Part shown: positions 25,105-33,518 of the stretch, piece after piece
How the letters are laid out: each line of letters opens with the position of its first letter
How positions within the stretch are numbered: the first letter of the stretch is position 1
Source: Dokdonella_A sp963834755
GTDB taxonomy: Bacteria; Pseudomonadota; Gammaproteobacteria; Xanthomonadales; Rhodanobacteraceae
Length of the DNA stretch: 64,000 nucleotides
Direction: 5' to 3'
NCBI GenBank assembly: GCA_963834755.1
Contig: CAWICQ010000009.1
Span: forward strand, 496,001 to 560,000
Notes under the pieces: generated by a model
What the model saw: only the letters and a program-made list of their open reading frames with translations
What the model was told of the DNA's origin: nothing
Database searches by the model: none
Program-made: the position numbers and the translations under genes

Positions 25105-27135
25105 TTACGCATCGGGAGCCGCCTCCGACATTCGACGACGCGGCATGCCGACGAGGCGCAGCGTGAACGCTACGCCGACTCCGTCGGGCAGATTGCGCGC
25201 CTGTGCGGAACCGCGATGGAGCTCGGCGACCAGGCGCACCACGTACAGGCCGAGACCAAGATGCGGCGTATCGCCGTCCTTGCGCGCGCCCGCATCGCGA
25301 ACACTGACCAGCGAATCAAACAACCGCTCCTGCATCGTTTCCGGTAGTGCCGGGCCCGAATTCGCGATACGAATCGCAGCGCCGGGCTCGGCGGAAGCCA
25401 GCGTCAACTCGATCCAGCCGTTGTCCGCAGTAAACGAGCGCGCGTTGTCGAACAGCTTGTCGAGCGCCTGGGCGATCAGCTCCGGAGCGCCGTGAAACGG
25501 CGTCGGCGTCGCTGGCAATCGGACGCGCAGCTCGCGCCCGCCCGCAAGCGCTCGATAGCCCTCAGCGCAGCCGCCGACGAGCGCGGTCAGATCGAAATCC
25601 TCGGCGTCGGCCGCGGCAATCGCGCGCTCGATGCGGCCGGCTTCGCTCATCGCGCGCACGATCTTGCCCAGTCGTTCCGCGCCATCGCGTGCGCGCGCCG
25701 CATACGCGCGCGCGTCCGCGGGGAGCGCCTGATGATCGAGATTGTCCAGCGACGACTTCACGATCGCGAGCGGCGTATTGAGCTCGTGCGACAGTTTGGA
25801 GGCGAGCGTGCGCAAGTAGTCCGTATATGCGCCGACTTCGTCGAACAACTTGCCGAAACTGCGCGCGAGATCGCCAAGCTCGTCGTCGGAATCGGCCAGC
25901 GGCATCGGGCCGTGAAGACGTCCGGACGTCCGCGTCGCGCGCTCGGCGGCATTGCGCAAGCGGCGGATGCGGAACGACAGCGAGGCGCCGAACAGCAGCA
26001 GGATCAACCCTGCGACCGCCAACGCGGCCAGCGTTGCGCCGGCGAGACCGAACAACGCGCGATTCGCAAGAAGCGGCAGCGCGCGATTCGCCTGTTCGAG
26101 CACCAGCGCGCCGCGCACTTCGCCCGTGGTACGCAGAGGAACGGCGGCCGCGAGCACCACGCCATCGCCCGCATCGGCCGCGCGCCAGCTGGTCGCGGCG
26201 ACGCCGGACAAGGCCTGCCAGACTTCCGCTGCATCGAGTCGCGGCGCATCGCCGGTGAGCGCGGACGATCCGGTCAGCGCCGGCGCGATGAGGCTGTGAT
26301 AGACGAGACGCGCGAACAAACCCTCCGATTCCGCCGACCCGGACGCCTGCGATTGCAGAGCGCCTGCGCCCGCGATCAGCCATGCGTCGGTATCCACGAT
26401 CCGCGCACGCAAATGGTCCGGTTCGAGCGCGGCCAGCGTCCGAGCGGCACCTTCGTCGTACGCCAACAACGCGCGAGGCGCCGGGCGATCCGGAACCGGC
26501 GTCGCAGCGTCATACACGCCGACACCGATCGCTTGCGGTCGCAACGTATCCGGGATGCGGAGCTCGACGCGATAACCTGATCCGTCTTCCTGCCACACGC
26601 CGGCAAGCCGTTCGGGCAAAGCGCTTTGCGCGGTATCGGAGCGCGCGACGAATGGGCCCGGAGCCGCGCTCGCGATCAGATACCGTCGGCTGTCCTCGCC
26701 GCGCGCGAGCACGAGGTCGATATGGTCGCTGGCGGCCGCGCGCGAATCGCTCGCGTCGGCGCGCGTGCGCGTTGCGTCGCGCACCTCGGCGAGCAGATAC
26801 AAACCGTCGGCGTTCTCGCCGAGCAGCACGCGCAGTTTCTGCGTGTCCTGCGCGGGACCGAGCGATTGTGCGTAAGGACGCAACTCTGCCCAATCGTCGG
26901 CATAGCCATCAACCGTGATCCGCTGCGCGAGTCGATGCACATACAGAACCGGCGCCGCCGGCCAGCCGATGCCGGATGCCGCGAACGCTTTGGCGAGCGT
27001 GCCGGCCGATGCGAGCAGCGCCTGCTCCTGCCCCTGCCGCAGCAACGCTTCGGTCTGTCGCACGAACTGCCAGCCAGCCCAGGGCAGGGCCAGAGTCGAC
27101 AGCGCGACGAGCAGCAACTTGAAGCGGAGTGACAT
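25105..27135 (-). CDS. pdsS: Histidine kinase of the proteobacterial dedicated sortase type
   Basis: About 676 residues from MSLRFKLLLVALSTLALPWA (N-terminal membrane segment). The long periplasmic sensor contains a CBM9-like stretch (QRITVDGYADDWAELRPYAQ, LRVLLGENADGLYLLAEVRD, YRVELRIP). A second membrane segment lies near LFGLAGATLAALAVAGLILL. HAMP-like, HisKA (SKLSHELNTPLAIVKSSLDN with the phospho-His) and HATPase (DKLFDNARSF, HLGLGLYVVRL) domains follow. I recognise this architecture as the kinase usually annotated with proteobacterial dedicated sortase systems. No sortase or LPxTG target is in the window. The partner regulator lies about 240 bases upstream on the same strand. Confidence 0.75.
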   Translation of the reverse strand: MSLRFKLLLVALSTLALPWAGWQFVRQTEALLRQGQEQALLASAGTLAKAFAASGIGWPAAPVLYVHRLAQRITVDGYADDWAELRPYAQSLGPAQDTQKLRVLLGENADGLYLLAEVRDATRTRADASDSRAAASDHIDLVLARGEDSRRYLIASAAPGPFVARSDTAQSALPERLAGVWQEDGSGYRVELRIPDTLRPQAIGVGVYDAATPVPDRPAPRALLAYDEGAARTLAALEPDHLRARIVDTDAWLIAGAGALQSQASGSAESEGLFARLVYHSLIAPALTGSSALTGDAPRLDAAEVWQALSGVAATSWRAADAGDGVVLAAAVPLRTTGEVRGALVLEQANRALPLLANRALFGLAGATLAALAVAGLILLLFGASLSFRIRRLRNAAERATRTSGRLHGPMPLADSDDELGDLARSFGKLFDEVGAYTDYLRTLASKLSHELNTPLAIVKSSLDNLDHQALPADARAYAARARDGAERLGKIVRAMSEAGRIERAIAAADAEDFDLTALVGGCAEGYRALAGGRELRVRLPATPTPFHGAPELIAQALDKLFDNARSFTADNGWIELTLASAEPGAAIRIANSGPALPETMQERLFDSLVSVRDAGARKDGDTPHLGLGLYVVRLVAELHRGSAQARNLPDGVGVAFTLRLVGMPRRRMSEAAPDA

Positions 27136-27185
27136 GGGGCAAACAGCCACGATCCGGGATCGGGGATTTGGGATGAGCTTACAAG

Positions 27186-27214
27186 GTCGTCACCCCGGCG
27201 AAAGCCGGGACGAC
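27186..27214. repeat. REP-like palindrome between kinase and regulator
   Basis: GTCGT-cac-CCCGGC-GAAA-GCCGGG-ACGAC forms a stem interrupted by a three-base bulge. This is a common repeat type in proteobacterial intergenic DNA. It lies between the response-regulator and kinase genes and may attenuate readthrough. Confidence 0.5.
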
Positions 27215-27269
27215 GAATTCTGCGGCGCTGCGAGGACCCGATGGCTCTTCCTTGAAGACGCACTCGAAA

Positions 27270-27367
27270 CGCCGATTCCAGATTCCACCGATTCCCGATT
27301 CCCGATTCCCGATTCCCAATCATCCCGAATCCCAAATCCCAAATCCCAAATCCCGATCCCAAATCCC
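27270..27367. repeat. Short tandem repeat of ATTCCCG / ATCCCAA heptamers
   Basis: From about 27273 the DNA is a run of degenerate 7-mers: ATTCCCG three times, then ATCCCAA several times. A short inverted copy (GGATCGGGGATTTGGGAT) lies at 27156-27173. The array sits just after the response-regulator stop. Heptamer arrays change length by slippage; no coding role is seen. Confidence 0.7.
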
Positions 27368-27372
27368 GGCTC

Positions 27373-28062
27373 TCAAGGCTTCCAGCGATACCCCGCGCCA
27401 TGCACCGTGTCGATCGCATCGAACGCCGGGTCGACCGCGATGAACTTCTTGCGAATGCGCTTGATGTGCGAAGTGATCGTGGCGTCGTCGACGACGACTT
27501 GCGCATCGCGCATCAGTTGATCGCGATTCTTGACGTGACCCGGAAAGCGGACCAGCGTGTGCACCATCCAGAATTCGGTCACGGTCAACGGCACGTCGAC
27601 GCCGTTCCAGGTCACGCGCATGCGCTCGGTCTCGATCTTGAGCGGACCGTGCGCGATCACGTTGTCGGCCGCGACGGGTTTGCGCAGCGCTTCCATGCGA
27701 CGGAACAACGCGCTGATGCGCGCGGCAAGCTGATGCAGCGAGACGTCCTTGGCGAGGTAGTCGTCCGCGCCGAGTCGGAGGCCTGAGATCACGTCGAAGT
27801 CCGAATCGCGCGCGGTCAGGAAGATGATCGGCAGCGTCGCCGACTTCGCGCGCAAGCCCCGGCAGAGCTCGAACCCGCCGTCGGGCTCGTCGCCCAGGCC
27901 AATGTCGATGATCACGAGCTCGGGCAGGCGCTGCGCGAACGCAGCCTCGGCTTCGACGCGCGAGGCGTAGCCGCGTACTTCGTAGCCGAGTCGCGTCAGC
28001 GCCTCGACGTAGTTCGCTCGGATCAAGGGTTCGTCTTCGACGATCGCGATGTTGCGCGGCAT
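27373..28062 (-). CDS. pdsR: Response regulator of the proteobacterial dedicated sortase type
   Basis: 229 residues. The receiver domain starts MPRNIAIVEDEPLIRANYVE, with the phospho-acceptor Asp in LVIIDIGLGDEPDGGFELCR and the Lys in GADDYLAKDVSLHQL. The C-terminal OmpR/PhoB winged helix has LTVTEFWMVHTLVRFPGHVK, DATITSHIKRIRKKF and AIDTVHGAGYRWKP. The sequence matches the regulator I know from dedicated sortase loci. It is transcribed first, with the kinase after it on the same strand across a repeat-rich gap, so they are a cognate pair. Two tiny genes diverge from it. Confidence 0.8.
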   Translation of the reverse strand: MPRNIAIVEDEPLIRANYVEALTRLGYEVRGYASRVEAEAAFAQRLPELVIIDIGLGDEPDGGFELCRGLRAKSATLPIIFLTARDSDFDVISGLRLGADDYLAKDVSLHQLAARISALFRRMEALRKPVAADNVIAHGPLKIETERMRVTWNGVDVPLTVTEFWMVHTLVRFPGHVKNRDQLMRDAQVVVDDATITSHIKRIRKKFIAVDPAFDAIDTVHGAGYRWKP

Positions 28063-28233
28063 GCAGACACTCCGGAATGTGACCGCAGCTTACCGGCCCG
28101 GCGCGCGCGCGCAATGCCTTCGACGGCGACGTCAGCAAATTGCCAGAACTCGTCGGCGCCACGGCCCCAGCGCAGCAGCCGGCGACCTCTCCGGCTCGCT
28201 CAAATACGTTCCAGGCCGAACGCTGGAGCCGCC

Positions 28234-28344
28234 ATGAATACCGAACGTCCCGACCCGAACGCCGAGCTTGGCGCGCACGAACCGCTGCGCATCGTGTTCG
28301 CACTGGCCGCACTGCTGCTCGGCCTGATCGCGGCCTTGCATTGA
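28234..28344 (+). CDS. 36-residue single-pass membrane peptide
   Basis: An ATG with TGGAG upstream opens MNTERPDPNAELGAHEPLRI followed by one membrane helix, VFALAALLLGLIAALH, and then a stop. The N-terminal half is polar and acidic, so the peptide would sit with a short cytoplasmic arm. I do not recognise it. It lies 170 bases from the divergent response regulator and 11 bases before the next small gene, which has a strong ribosome site. Confidence 0.5.
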   Translation: MNTERPDPNAELGAHEPLRIVFALAALLLGLIAALH

Positions 28345-28355
28345 AGGAGATCTCG

Positions 28356-28535
28356 ATGGACCTCTATCTGCCCGATGAATTCTACGCCTTGAGCGAATCG
28401 CCAAATCCGCGACACTCGACGAGTCCGCGCGACGATCGCGACTGGCTCGGCGGGGAAGCTTTCGTCGCGCCGCAAACGCGCGCGAGCACGCAGCGTGCGC
28501 GATCCGAGCCCGATCCGATCTGGCAGGTCATCTGA
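28356..28535 (+). CDS. 59-residue soluble peptide, unknown
   Basis: AAGGAG lies eight bases before the ATG, one of the best ribosome sites in the window. The product MDLYLPDEFYALSESPNPRH, then DDRDWLGGEAFVAPQTRAST, ends DPIWQVI. It is acidic and proline-rich, with no signal peptide and no known domain that I can see. It immediately follows the 36-residue membrane peptide and is probably co-transcribed with it, divergent from the sortase-type response regulator. A target or accessory role in that system is possible but unsupported. Confidence 0.5.
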   Translation: MDLYLPDEFYALSESPNPRHSTSPRDDRDWLGGEAFVAPQTRASTQRARSEPDPIWQVI

Positions 28536-28638
28536 TACGCGTTTTCGATTCGACGGAAGATCGTTTCGCTTTCCTACCGCGCCGGGCTCGCCCCTTCCCC
28601 GCTCCTCCCGTCGCCCGGCGCGGGTTCTTTCTTCGGCG

Positions 28639-29313
28639 TCAGACAGCCGCAACGCTCGCATGCATCGCCGCGATGACCGCGCGGTAATCCTTTTCGCTGA
28701 AAATCGCCGAGCCGGCAACGAACGTGTCCGCGCCAGCGCGCGCGATCTCGGCGATATTGTCGGGCTTGACGCCGCCGTCGATTTCGAGCCGGATTTCGCA
28801 ACCGCTGGCGTCGATGCGTTCGCGCGCGAGACGCAGTTTGTCGAGCGCTGCCGGAATGAAACTCTGGCCGCCGAAGCCGGGATTGACCGACATGATCAGC
28901 ACCAGATCGAGCTTGTCGAGCACGTAGTCGAGATACGAAAGCGACGTCGCCGGATTGAACACGAGGCCGGCCTTGCAGCCCGAATCCTTGATCAGGCCGA
29001 TCGTGCGGTCGACGTGCTCGCTCGCTTCCGGATGAAAGCTGATCAGGCTCGCGCCCGCCTTGGCGAAATCGGGCACGATGCGGTCGACCGGCTTGACCAT
29101 CAGATGCACGTCGATCGGAATCTTGACGCCATGCTTGCGCAGCGCCTGGCACACCAGCGGGCCAATGGTCAGGTTCGGCACGTAGTGATTGTCCATCACG
29201 TCGAAGTGAATCCATTCGGCGCCGGCGGAGATCACCGCGTCGACTTCATCGCCGAGGCGAGCGAAATCCGCCGAGAGAATCGAGGGCGCGATGACCGTGG
29301 ATTGGCGTGACAT
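28639..29313 (-). CDS. rpe: Ribulose-phosphate 3-epimerase
   Basis: 224 residues from MSRQSTVIAPSILSADFARL. TIM-barrel landmarks: WIHFDVMDNHYVPNLTIGP, IDVHLMVKPVD, LISFHPEASEH, LVLIMSVNPGFGGQSFIPAA and RLEIDGGVKPDNI. The Asp and His metal ligands (HFDVMDNH, DVHLM, HPE, EIDGGV) are all present. It interconverts ribulose-5-phosphate and xylulose-5-phosphate in the pentose phosphate pathway. Linkage to trpE is usual in gammaproteobacteria. Confidence 0.97.
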   Translation of the reverse strand: MSRQSTVIAPSILSADFARLGDEVDAVISAGAEWIHFDVMDNHYVPNLTIGPLVCQALRKHGVKIPIDVHLMVKPVDRIVPDFAKAGASLISFHPEASEHVDRTIGLIKDSGCKAGLVFNPATSLSYLDYVLDKLDLVLIMSVNPGFGGQSFIPAALDKLRLARERIDASGCEIRLEIDGGVKPDNIAEIARAGADTFVAGSAIFSEKDYRAVIAAMHASVAAV

Positions 29314-29456
29314 GGTTCGGTCTCCCGCAAATTCGGAACGAGTCCGATGAGTCGTGCGTTCAATGCGCGCGCAGTGTCGCGCCGCGTCCAAGCGTAAAGC
29401 ATCGCCGCGGTCGTGTCTTACGGCTGCGGACAACCGATAACGCTACTTGCGAAAAC

Positions 29457-30236
29457 CTACTTGAAGCCGCGCTCGGTCTTGATGCGCTCGTAGGCCGCGT
29501 TGATCTCGCGCGCGCGATCCTCCGCGCGGCGCTTGAGCTCGTCGGGCACGTCGCCGAGCTTGTCCGGATGATGCTGGCTCATGAGCTTGCGATAAGCGCG
29601 CTTGATATCGCGCTCGCCGGCGCCGCGATCGAGACCGAGCACCGTATACGGATCGGCGCGGACCGGACCCGGCGGCGGACGCGATCCTGCGCCGCGCGGT
29701 GCGCCCGGCGGCGCGGCCGCGTAGCCTTTCATCGCCGACAGAGCGGCCAGCTCGTGATCGCTGACACCGAGCGCCCAGCACAGCTTGCGCAGCAGCGCGA
29801 GTTTCGCCTGGGCCAGCGCTCCTTCGGCATACACGATATCGAGCAGCAGATCGAGCACCAGGAACGCGAGATCGCGCCGCCCGCCGCACCACTGCCTGAG
29901 ATCGGTGATGGCGAGTTGCGGCTGAAAATCCGGCTGCTTGCCGGCGTTGAAGCGCTCGATCGCGGCGCGGCGTTGCGCACCGTCGAGGCGCAAGCGCGCC
30001 ATCAGCGATTCGGTGGCCGCGATCTCGACCTCCGAAACGCGTCCATCGGATTTGGAGAGTGCGCCAGCGAACGCGAACAGCGGCTCGATGAAACCGCGGC
30101 CCATCGACGGCGGCCGGAGCTGGGCCGCGGCGACGTCGTAGAAATGTCCGACCATCGCGCCGAGCAAGAGCCCGAACGGATTGCGCAACAGCACGAAGCC
30201 GACGATTGCGCCGATCACCTTGCCCCAGATTCTCAT
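29457..30236 (-). CDS. djlA: DnaJ-like co-chaperone DjlA
   Basis: 259 residues from MRIWGKVIGAIVGFVLLRNP, which gives the N-terminal membrane segment typical of DjlA. The middle is a TerB-like helical domain (FIEPLFAFAGALSKSDGRVS, LDLLLDIVYAEGALAQAKL) and the C-terminus a J domain (DPYTVLGLDRGAGERDIKRA, YRKLMSQHHPDKL, with the HPD motif). It stimulates DnaK at the inner membrane. Its start overlaps the stop of the cytochrome gene by four bases (ATGA). Confidence 0.92.
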   Translation of the reverse strand: MRIWGKVIGAIVGFVLLRNPFGLLLGAMVGHFYDVAAAQLRPPSMGRGFIEPLFAFAGALSKSDGRVSEVEIAATESLMARLRLDGAQRRAAIERFNAGKQPDFQPQLAITDLRQWCGGRRDLAFLVLDLLLDIVYAEGALAQAKLALLRKLCWALGVSDHELAALSAMKGYAAAPPGAPRGAGSRPPPGPVRADPYTVLGLDRGAGERDIKRAYRKLMSQHHPDKLGDVPDELKRRAEDRAREINAAYERIKTERGFK

Positions 30237-30544
30237 CGCGCGGCTCCAGCGTCGCGCGGTTGCGCCGCGTACCAGTCGGCCAACGTGTCGATATCGCGAT
30301 CCGACAACGCGCCGGCAGCCGCGCGCATCGCCGCGGTCTGCCGCTCGCCATCGCGATACTCGCGCAGCGCTGCGGCAAGGTAATCGCGATCCTGCGCGGC
30401 GAGATGCGGAACGCCCTTGACGGTCGCGATGCCGTTTTCGCCGTGGCACGCCGCGCAAAGCCCCAGCCGCGCCGGCTTGGATAGCTGGGCATGCACCGCG
30501 GTCGCGAACAGCAGCGCTGTCAGTGCGAGTGAAGCCGGAGACAT
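30233..30544 (-). CDS. Small monohaem c-type cytochrome
   Basis: 103 residues with a signal peptide (SLALTALLFATAVHAQ) and one haem motif, CAACH, in LGLCAACHGENGIATVKGVP. The distal Met is most likely in the TAAMRAAAGALSDRD region. This is the cytochrome c5/c553 class I fold, a periplasmic electron carrier. It overlaps djlA, so the two are coupled; the functional link is unclear. Confidence 0.85.
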   Translation of the reverse strand: MSPASLALTALLFATAVHAQLSKPARLGLCAACHGENGIATVKGVPHLAAQDRDYLAAALREYRDGERQTAAMRAAAGALSDRDIDTLADWYAAQPRDAGAAR

Positions 30545-30647
30545 CGTTAACCCGATCGATCGAATCGACCAATTCTAGCAAGGCGGCCGCCGACACCCGC
30601 CGGCGCGCAGTTACAATGCGCCGCTTGCCCACTCTCTCGCGACGCGC

Positions 30648-31544
30648 GTGCCGACCGTCCTTTCCGAATCGAATCTTCCCGGCCTCGATCTCATTCATCG
30701 CGGCAAAGTGCGCGACGTGTACGCACTGTCGAGCGACGAGCTTCTGATCGTCGCCAGTGATCGTCTCAGCGCATTCGACGTCGTGCTGCCCGATCCGATT
30801 CCGGGCAAAGGCGAGATGCTGACGCAGATTTCGAATTTCTGGTTCGGCCGTACCGCTCAACTCGTGCCGAATCACCTCACCGGAAAACCCGTCGCGAGCG
30901 TGCTGCCGCGTGGTATGGACGCGCGTCTTTACGAAAAGCGCAGCGTGATCGCCAAGCGCCTCAAGGCCGTCCCGATCGAGGCGATTGCGCGCGGCTATCT
31001 GATCGGCTCCGGCTGGAAGGACTATCAGGCAACCGGATCGTTGTGCGGCATCGCGCTGCCTGCGGGCCTGCGCCAGGCCGAACAACTGCCCGAGCCGATC
31101 TTCACGCCGTCGACAAAGGCCGCGGCCGGTACGCACGACGAAAACATTGCGTTCGACCGCGTCGCCGCGACGATCGGCGGCGATCTCGCCGAACAGGTGC
31201 GCGCAGCGGCGCTGGCGATCTATCGTTTCGCGGCGGGTTACGCCGCCGAGCGCGGTATCCTCATCGCCGATACCAAGTTCGAGTTCGGCACCGACGCCGA
31301 CGGACGGCTGTACGTGATGGACGAAATGCTGACGCCGGATTCATCGCGGTTCTGGCCCGCCGATGAATACCGCGTCGGCATCAGCCCGCCGAGCTACGAC
31401 AAGCAGTTCGTGCGCGACTATCTGGAAACGCTGGACTGGAACAAGACCGCGCCCGGCCCACGCCTGCCGCGCGAAGTCATCGAAGGCACGGCGGCGAAAT
31501 ATGCCGAAGCGTTGAAGCGGCTCGCGGGAATAACGCTGGATTGA
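30648..31544 (+). CDS. purC: Phosphoribosylaminoimidazole-succinocarboxamide synthase
   Basis: 298 residues from a GTG at 30648. TACAAT at 30612-30617 could be the -10 box. Signatures: GLDLIHRGKVRDVYAL, LLIVASDRLSAFDVVLPDPI, AIARGYLIGSGWKDYQATG, HDENIAF, LIADTKFEFG and MDEMLTPDSSRFWPADEY. This longer SAICAR synthase type is the fungal-like form, not the ~237-residue E. coli form. It joins CAIR to aspartate in purine synthesis. Confidence 0.96.
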   Translation: MPTVLSESNLPGLDLIHRGKVRDVYALSSDELLIVASDRLSAFDVVLPDPIPGKGEMLTQISNFWFGRTAQLVPNHLTGKPVASVLPRGMDARLYEKRSVIAKRLKAVPIEAIARGYLIGSGWKDYQATGSLCGIALPAGLRQAEQLPEPIFTPSTKAAAGTHDENIAFDRVAATIGGDLAEQVRAAALAIYRFAAGYAAERGILIADTKFEFGTDADGRLYVMDEMLTPDSSRFWPADEYRVGISPPSYDKQFVRDYLETLDWNKTAPGPRLPREVIEGTAAKYAEALKRLAGITLD

Positions 31545-31570
31545 GTGAGTTATGAGGAGCGCGGCGCTCT

Positions 31571-31601
31571 TCCCCCTCTCCCGCTTGCGGGAGAGGGGAA
31601 A
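31571..31601. repeat. CCTCTCCCGC-GCGGGAGAGG palindrome after purC
   Basis: A near-perfect palindrome around CTCTCCCGCTTGCGGGAGAG, with TTCC/GGAA extending the stem, lies 27 bases after the purC stop. It belongs to the palindromic repeat family with several copies in this window and could serve as the purC terminator. Confidence 0.65.
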
Positions 31602-31639
31602 ATGCTGCACGTTGTTTCGGGGCGGCGTAGATTAAACGC

Positions 31640-32104
31640 ATGCGCACCATCCATGACTGGTTCGGCAGCTACAGCGCGGATCATCAGAATCCGACCAATC
31701 GGCTGATCCACTGGATCTGCGTGCCGGCGATTCTCTGGTCCGCAATGGCCGCGTTGTGGGTGTTGCCGGTGCCCGCGTCGATCGGACGGCCGGGACTCTG
31801 GTGCGCGTTGCCCATGGTCGGCGCGCTGACGTTCTACTGGCGCCTGTCGCGACCGCTCGGCGCGGCGATGATCGCGCTGTTCATCGCGCTCGCTTTGCTG
31901 ACGAACGTCGCGTATGAGGCACTCGGACCGAGTCGCCTGCTGTGGCTTGCGATCGGCGTGTTCGTGATCGCCTGGATTGGCCAGTTCGTCGGCCACATCA
32001 TCGAAGGCAAGCGACCTTCGTTCTTCACCGACCTCGCCTATCTTCTGATCGGTCCGGCATGGCTGATGGGCAAGCTGCTCCGGCGCGCAGGCGTGGCTTA
32101 TTGA
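31640..32104 (+). CDS. Mpo1-like (DUF962) membrane protein
   Basis: 154 residues: MRTIHDWFGSYSADHQNPTN, RLIHWICVPAILWSAMAALW, then three more membrane segments and IAWIGQFVGHIIEGKRPSFF. The His-rich positions (YSADHQNPTN, IHWICVP, GHIIEGKRPS) are the conserved iron ligands of the Mpo1/YGL010w family. The yeast member is an Fe(II) 2-hydroxy fatty-acid dioxygenase; the bacterial role is inferred to be fatty-acid alpha-oxidation. It converges on the next gene. Confidence 0.85.
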   Translation: MRTIHDWFGSYSADHQNPTNRLIHWICVPAILWSAMAALWVLPVPASIGRPGLWCALPMVGALTFYWRLSRPLGAAMIALFIALALLTNVAYEALGPSRLLWLAIGVFVIAWIGQFVGHIIEGKRPSFFTDLAYLLIGPAWLMGKLLRRAGVAY

Positions 32105-32120
32105 GTCAGCCTGTTTGCGT

Positions 32121-32399
32121 TCATTCGCCGTCGCGGATCTCGTCGATGTGCACGACGCGACCGTCGCGAATCGTGAACGTCACCGCCTTGTTGTCGAGCC
32201 GATACTGCCAGTGCTCGCCGACGAAACCGCCGTGCCGGGTTTCGATCGGCTCCTTGTAGAGCGGCTCGCCGATCAGCGCGACCAGCTCGCTCACGCTGTC
32301 GCCGGTGCGAATCAGGCGCGAGCCGATGCGGTAAGTATCGAACGCGTGCGCGGCCACCGAGAGGCCAATGCACAACAGGAAAATCCAGCGTGGTTTCAT
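32121..32399 (-). CDS. DUF2845 family periplasmic protein
   Basis: 92 residues with a signal peptide ending near VAAHA. The mature region, FDTYRIGSRLIRTGDSVSEL and EPLYKEPIET, then HWQYRLDNKAVTFTIRDGRV, fits DUF2845, a small beta-rich family resembling SmpA/OmlA-type folds. It has no catalytic motif. The adjacent gene on the same strand is also a secreted protein, but they are separated by about 70 bases. Confidence 0.7.
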   Translation of the reverse strand: MKPRWIFLLCIGLSVAAHAFDTYRIGSRLIRTGDSVSELVALIGEPLYKEPIETRHGGFVGEHWQYRLDNKAVTFTIRDGRVVHIDEIRDGE

Positions 32400-32469
32400 G
32401 ATCGCGCCTCTGGCATTGCTGGCGACGGCGCATCGCGATTCGGTGGTTGAACGATTTGTGTCTAGGCCG

Positions 32470-33387
32470 TCACTGGGTCGCGGTTCTCACATCGAGCGTC
32501 ATCGCATGGAAATCGAACGTCACCACGCTGTTGGCGAACAACGCGTTGCCGACCGTCGCTTCGAACAAGCCGTCCGGCTGGTGCACCGGGTTCTTGCCTT
32601 CGCCGACGAAATAAAGCGCCGGCGATCCGCCGAGCAGCGCGTGCTGGCCAAAGCCCACTCGATCCGCGTGCGAAGCCAGAAGATTCACGCCGCCGTCGGT
32701 GTAGCGAAAAAGCTCGGGTGTACCTTGTTTTTCGAGTCCGAGTGTAGCGAGCGCGCTGTCGTAGATAAGCATCGTGCCCGTGAACACCGTATCGATCTGC
32801 GCATGCACGGTCTTGCCGTTTACCGTGAACGGCGCGCCCACGACGACCGGCGGACCCCGCTCGCCGAACGTGATCAGCCGGAGCGTTCCGGCCGCCGGCG
32901 TCTTGTCCGACAACGGCGTTGCGATCACGTTCGAGATGCGCAGCCGGTGACGCGGATAGTCGATCTCGAGCACGCGGTCCTTGAAGTAGTCGTAAGTGAT
33001 CGAGCCGTCGACCGGCGGCTTGTATTCGCCGAGCAGGTTGCGATCGAACGCGTAGAACGTCGTTGATCCCTGCACGTTGCCGAGCGCGACGCGATGCTCG
33101 CCGCCGAGATAGATGCCCGGCACGGTGGTGCCGTTACGCTGCGCGGGTTGCAACGTCCAGCTGAGATCCTTGGCGACATCGGTGATCAGCGTCGAATGCG
33201 CGTTGCCGGTATCGAGCATCAGCGTGCGTGGCGCCGCGCCGTCGAGCGACACATCCATGCAGATCAGTCCGTCGCAGCTTCGGAACGGAAGTTCGGCGGC
33301 GAATGAAGTGGCGGCGGCGCGCGCGTCGTGCGTCGCCGCAAGCAGCGAAGTCGTCAGGCAAAGGACGAACCAATCACGACTGCACAC
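32470..33387 (-). CDS. Secreted retropepsin-like aspartic protease
   Basis: 305 residues, GTG start, with a signal peptide ending near ARAAA. Two lobes each contain an aspartic-protease-like motif: RTLMLDTGNAHSTLITDVAK, with DTGN in place of DTG(A/S), and KTVHAQIDTVFTGTMLIYDS, where the second triad has degenerated to IDTVFTG. The spacing is that of pepsin-like or duplicated retropepsin proteins. Whether it is active is uncertain because of the second motif. It lies downstream of the lipase gene on the same strand. Confidence 0.65.
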   Translation of the reverse strand: MCSRDWFVLCLTTSLLAATHDARAAATSFAAELPFRSCDGLICMDVSLDGAAPRTLMLDTGNAHSTLITDVAKDLSWTLQPAQRNGTTVPGIYLGGEHRVALGNVQGSTTFYAFDRNLLGEYKPPVDGSITYDYFKDRVLEIDYPRHRLRISNVIATPLSDKTPAAGTLRLITFGERGPPVVVGAPFTVNGKTVHAQIDTVFTGTMLIYDSALATLGLEKQGTPELFRYTDGGVNLLASHADRVGFGQHALLGGSPALYFVGEGKNPVHQPDGLFEATVGNALFANSVVTFDFHAMTLDVRTATQ

Positions 33388-33518
33388 GGCGAACTCCGCG
33401 GGACCCCGACGATGGTGTCAGTCCAGCAGCGGCACTGAGTTTTCGCATGCCCAGAAAGTCATGCGGCGCGCCATCCGGAAGACGGCGCGCCGCAGAAAGA
33501 CGCTCTTGTCGATCGAGG

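Noticed and set aside
27270..27367. CRISPR-like array
   Set aside because: The repeats are 7 bp and contiguous without spacers; this is a short tandem repeat.
30237..31136. N-terminal extension of the DjlA frame over purC
   Set aside because: It would run antisense through purC. DjlA begins naturally at 30236 with its membrane anchor, and the cytochrome gene overlaps there.
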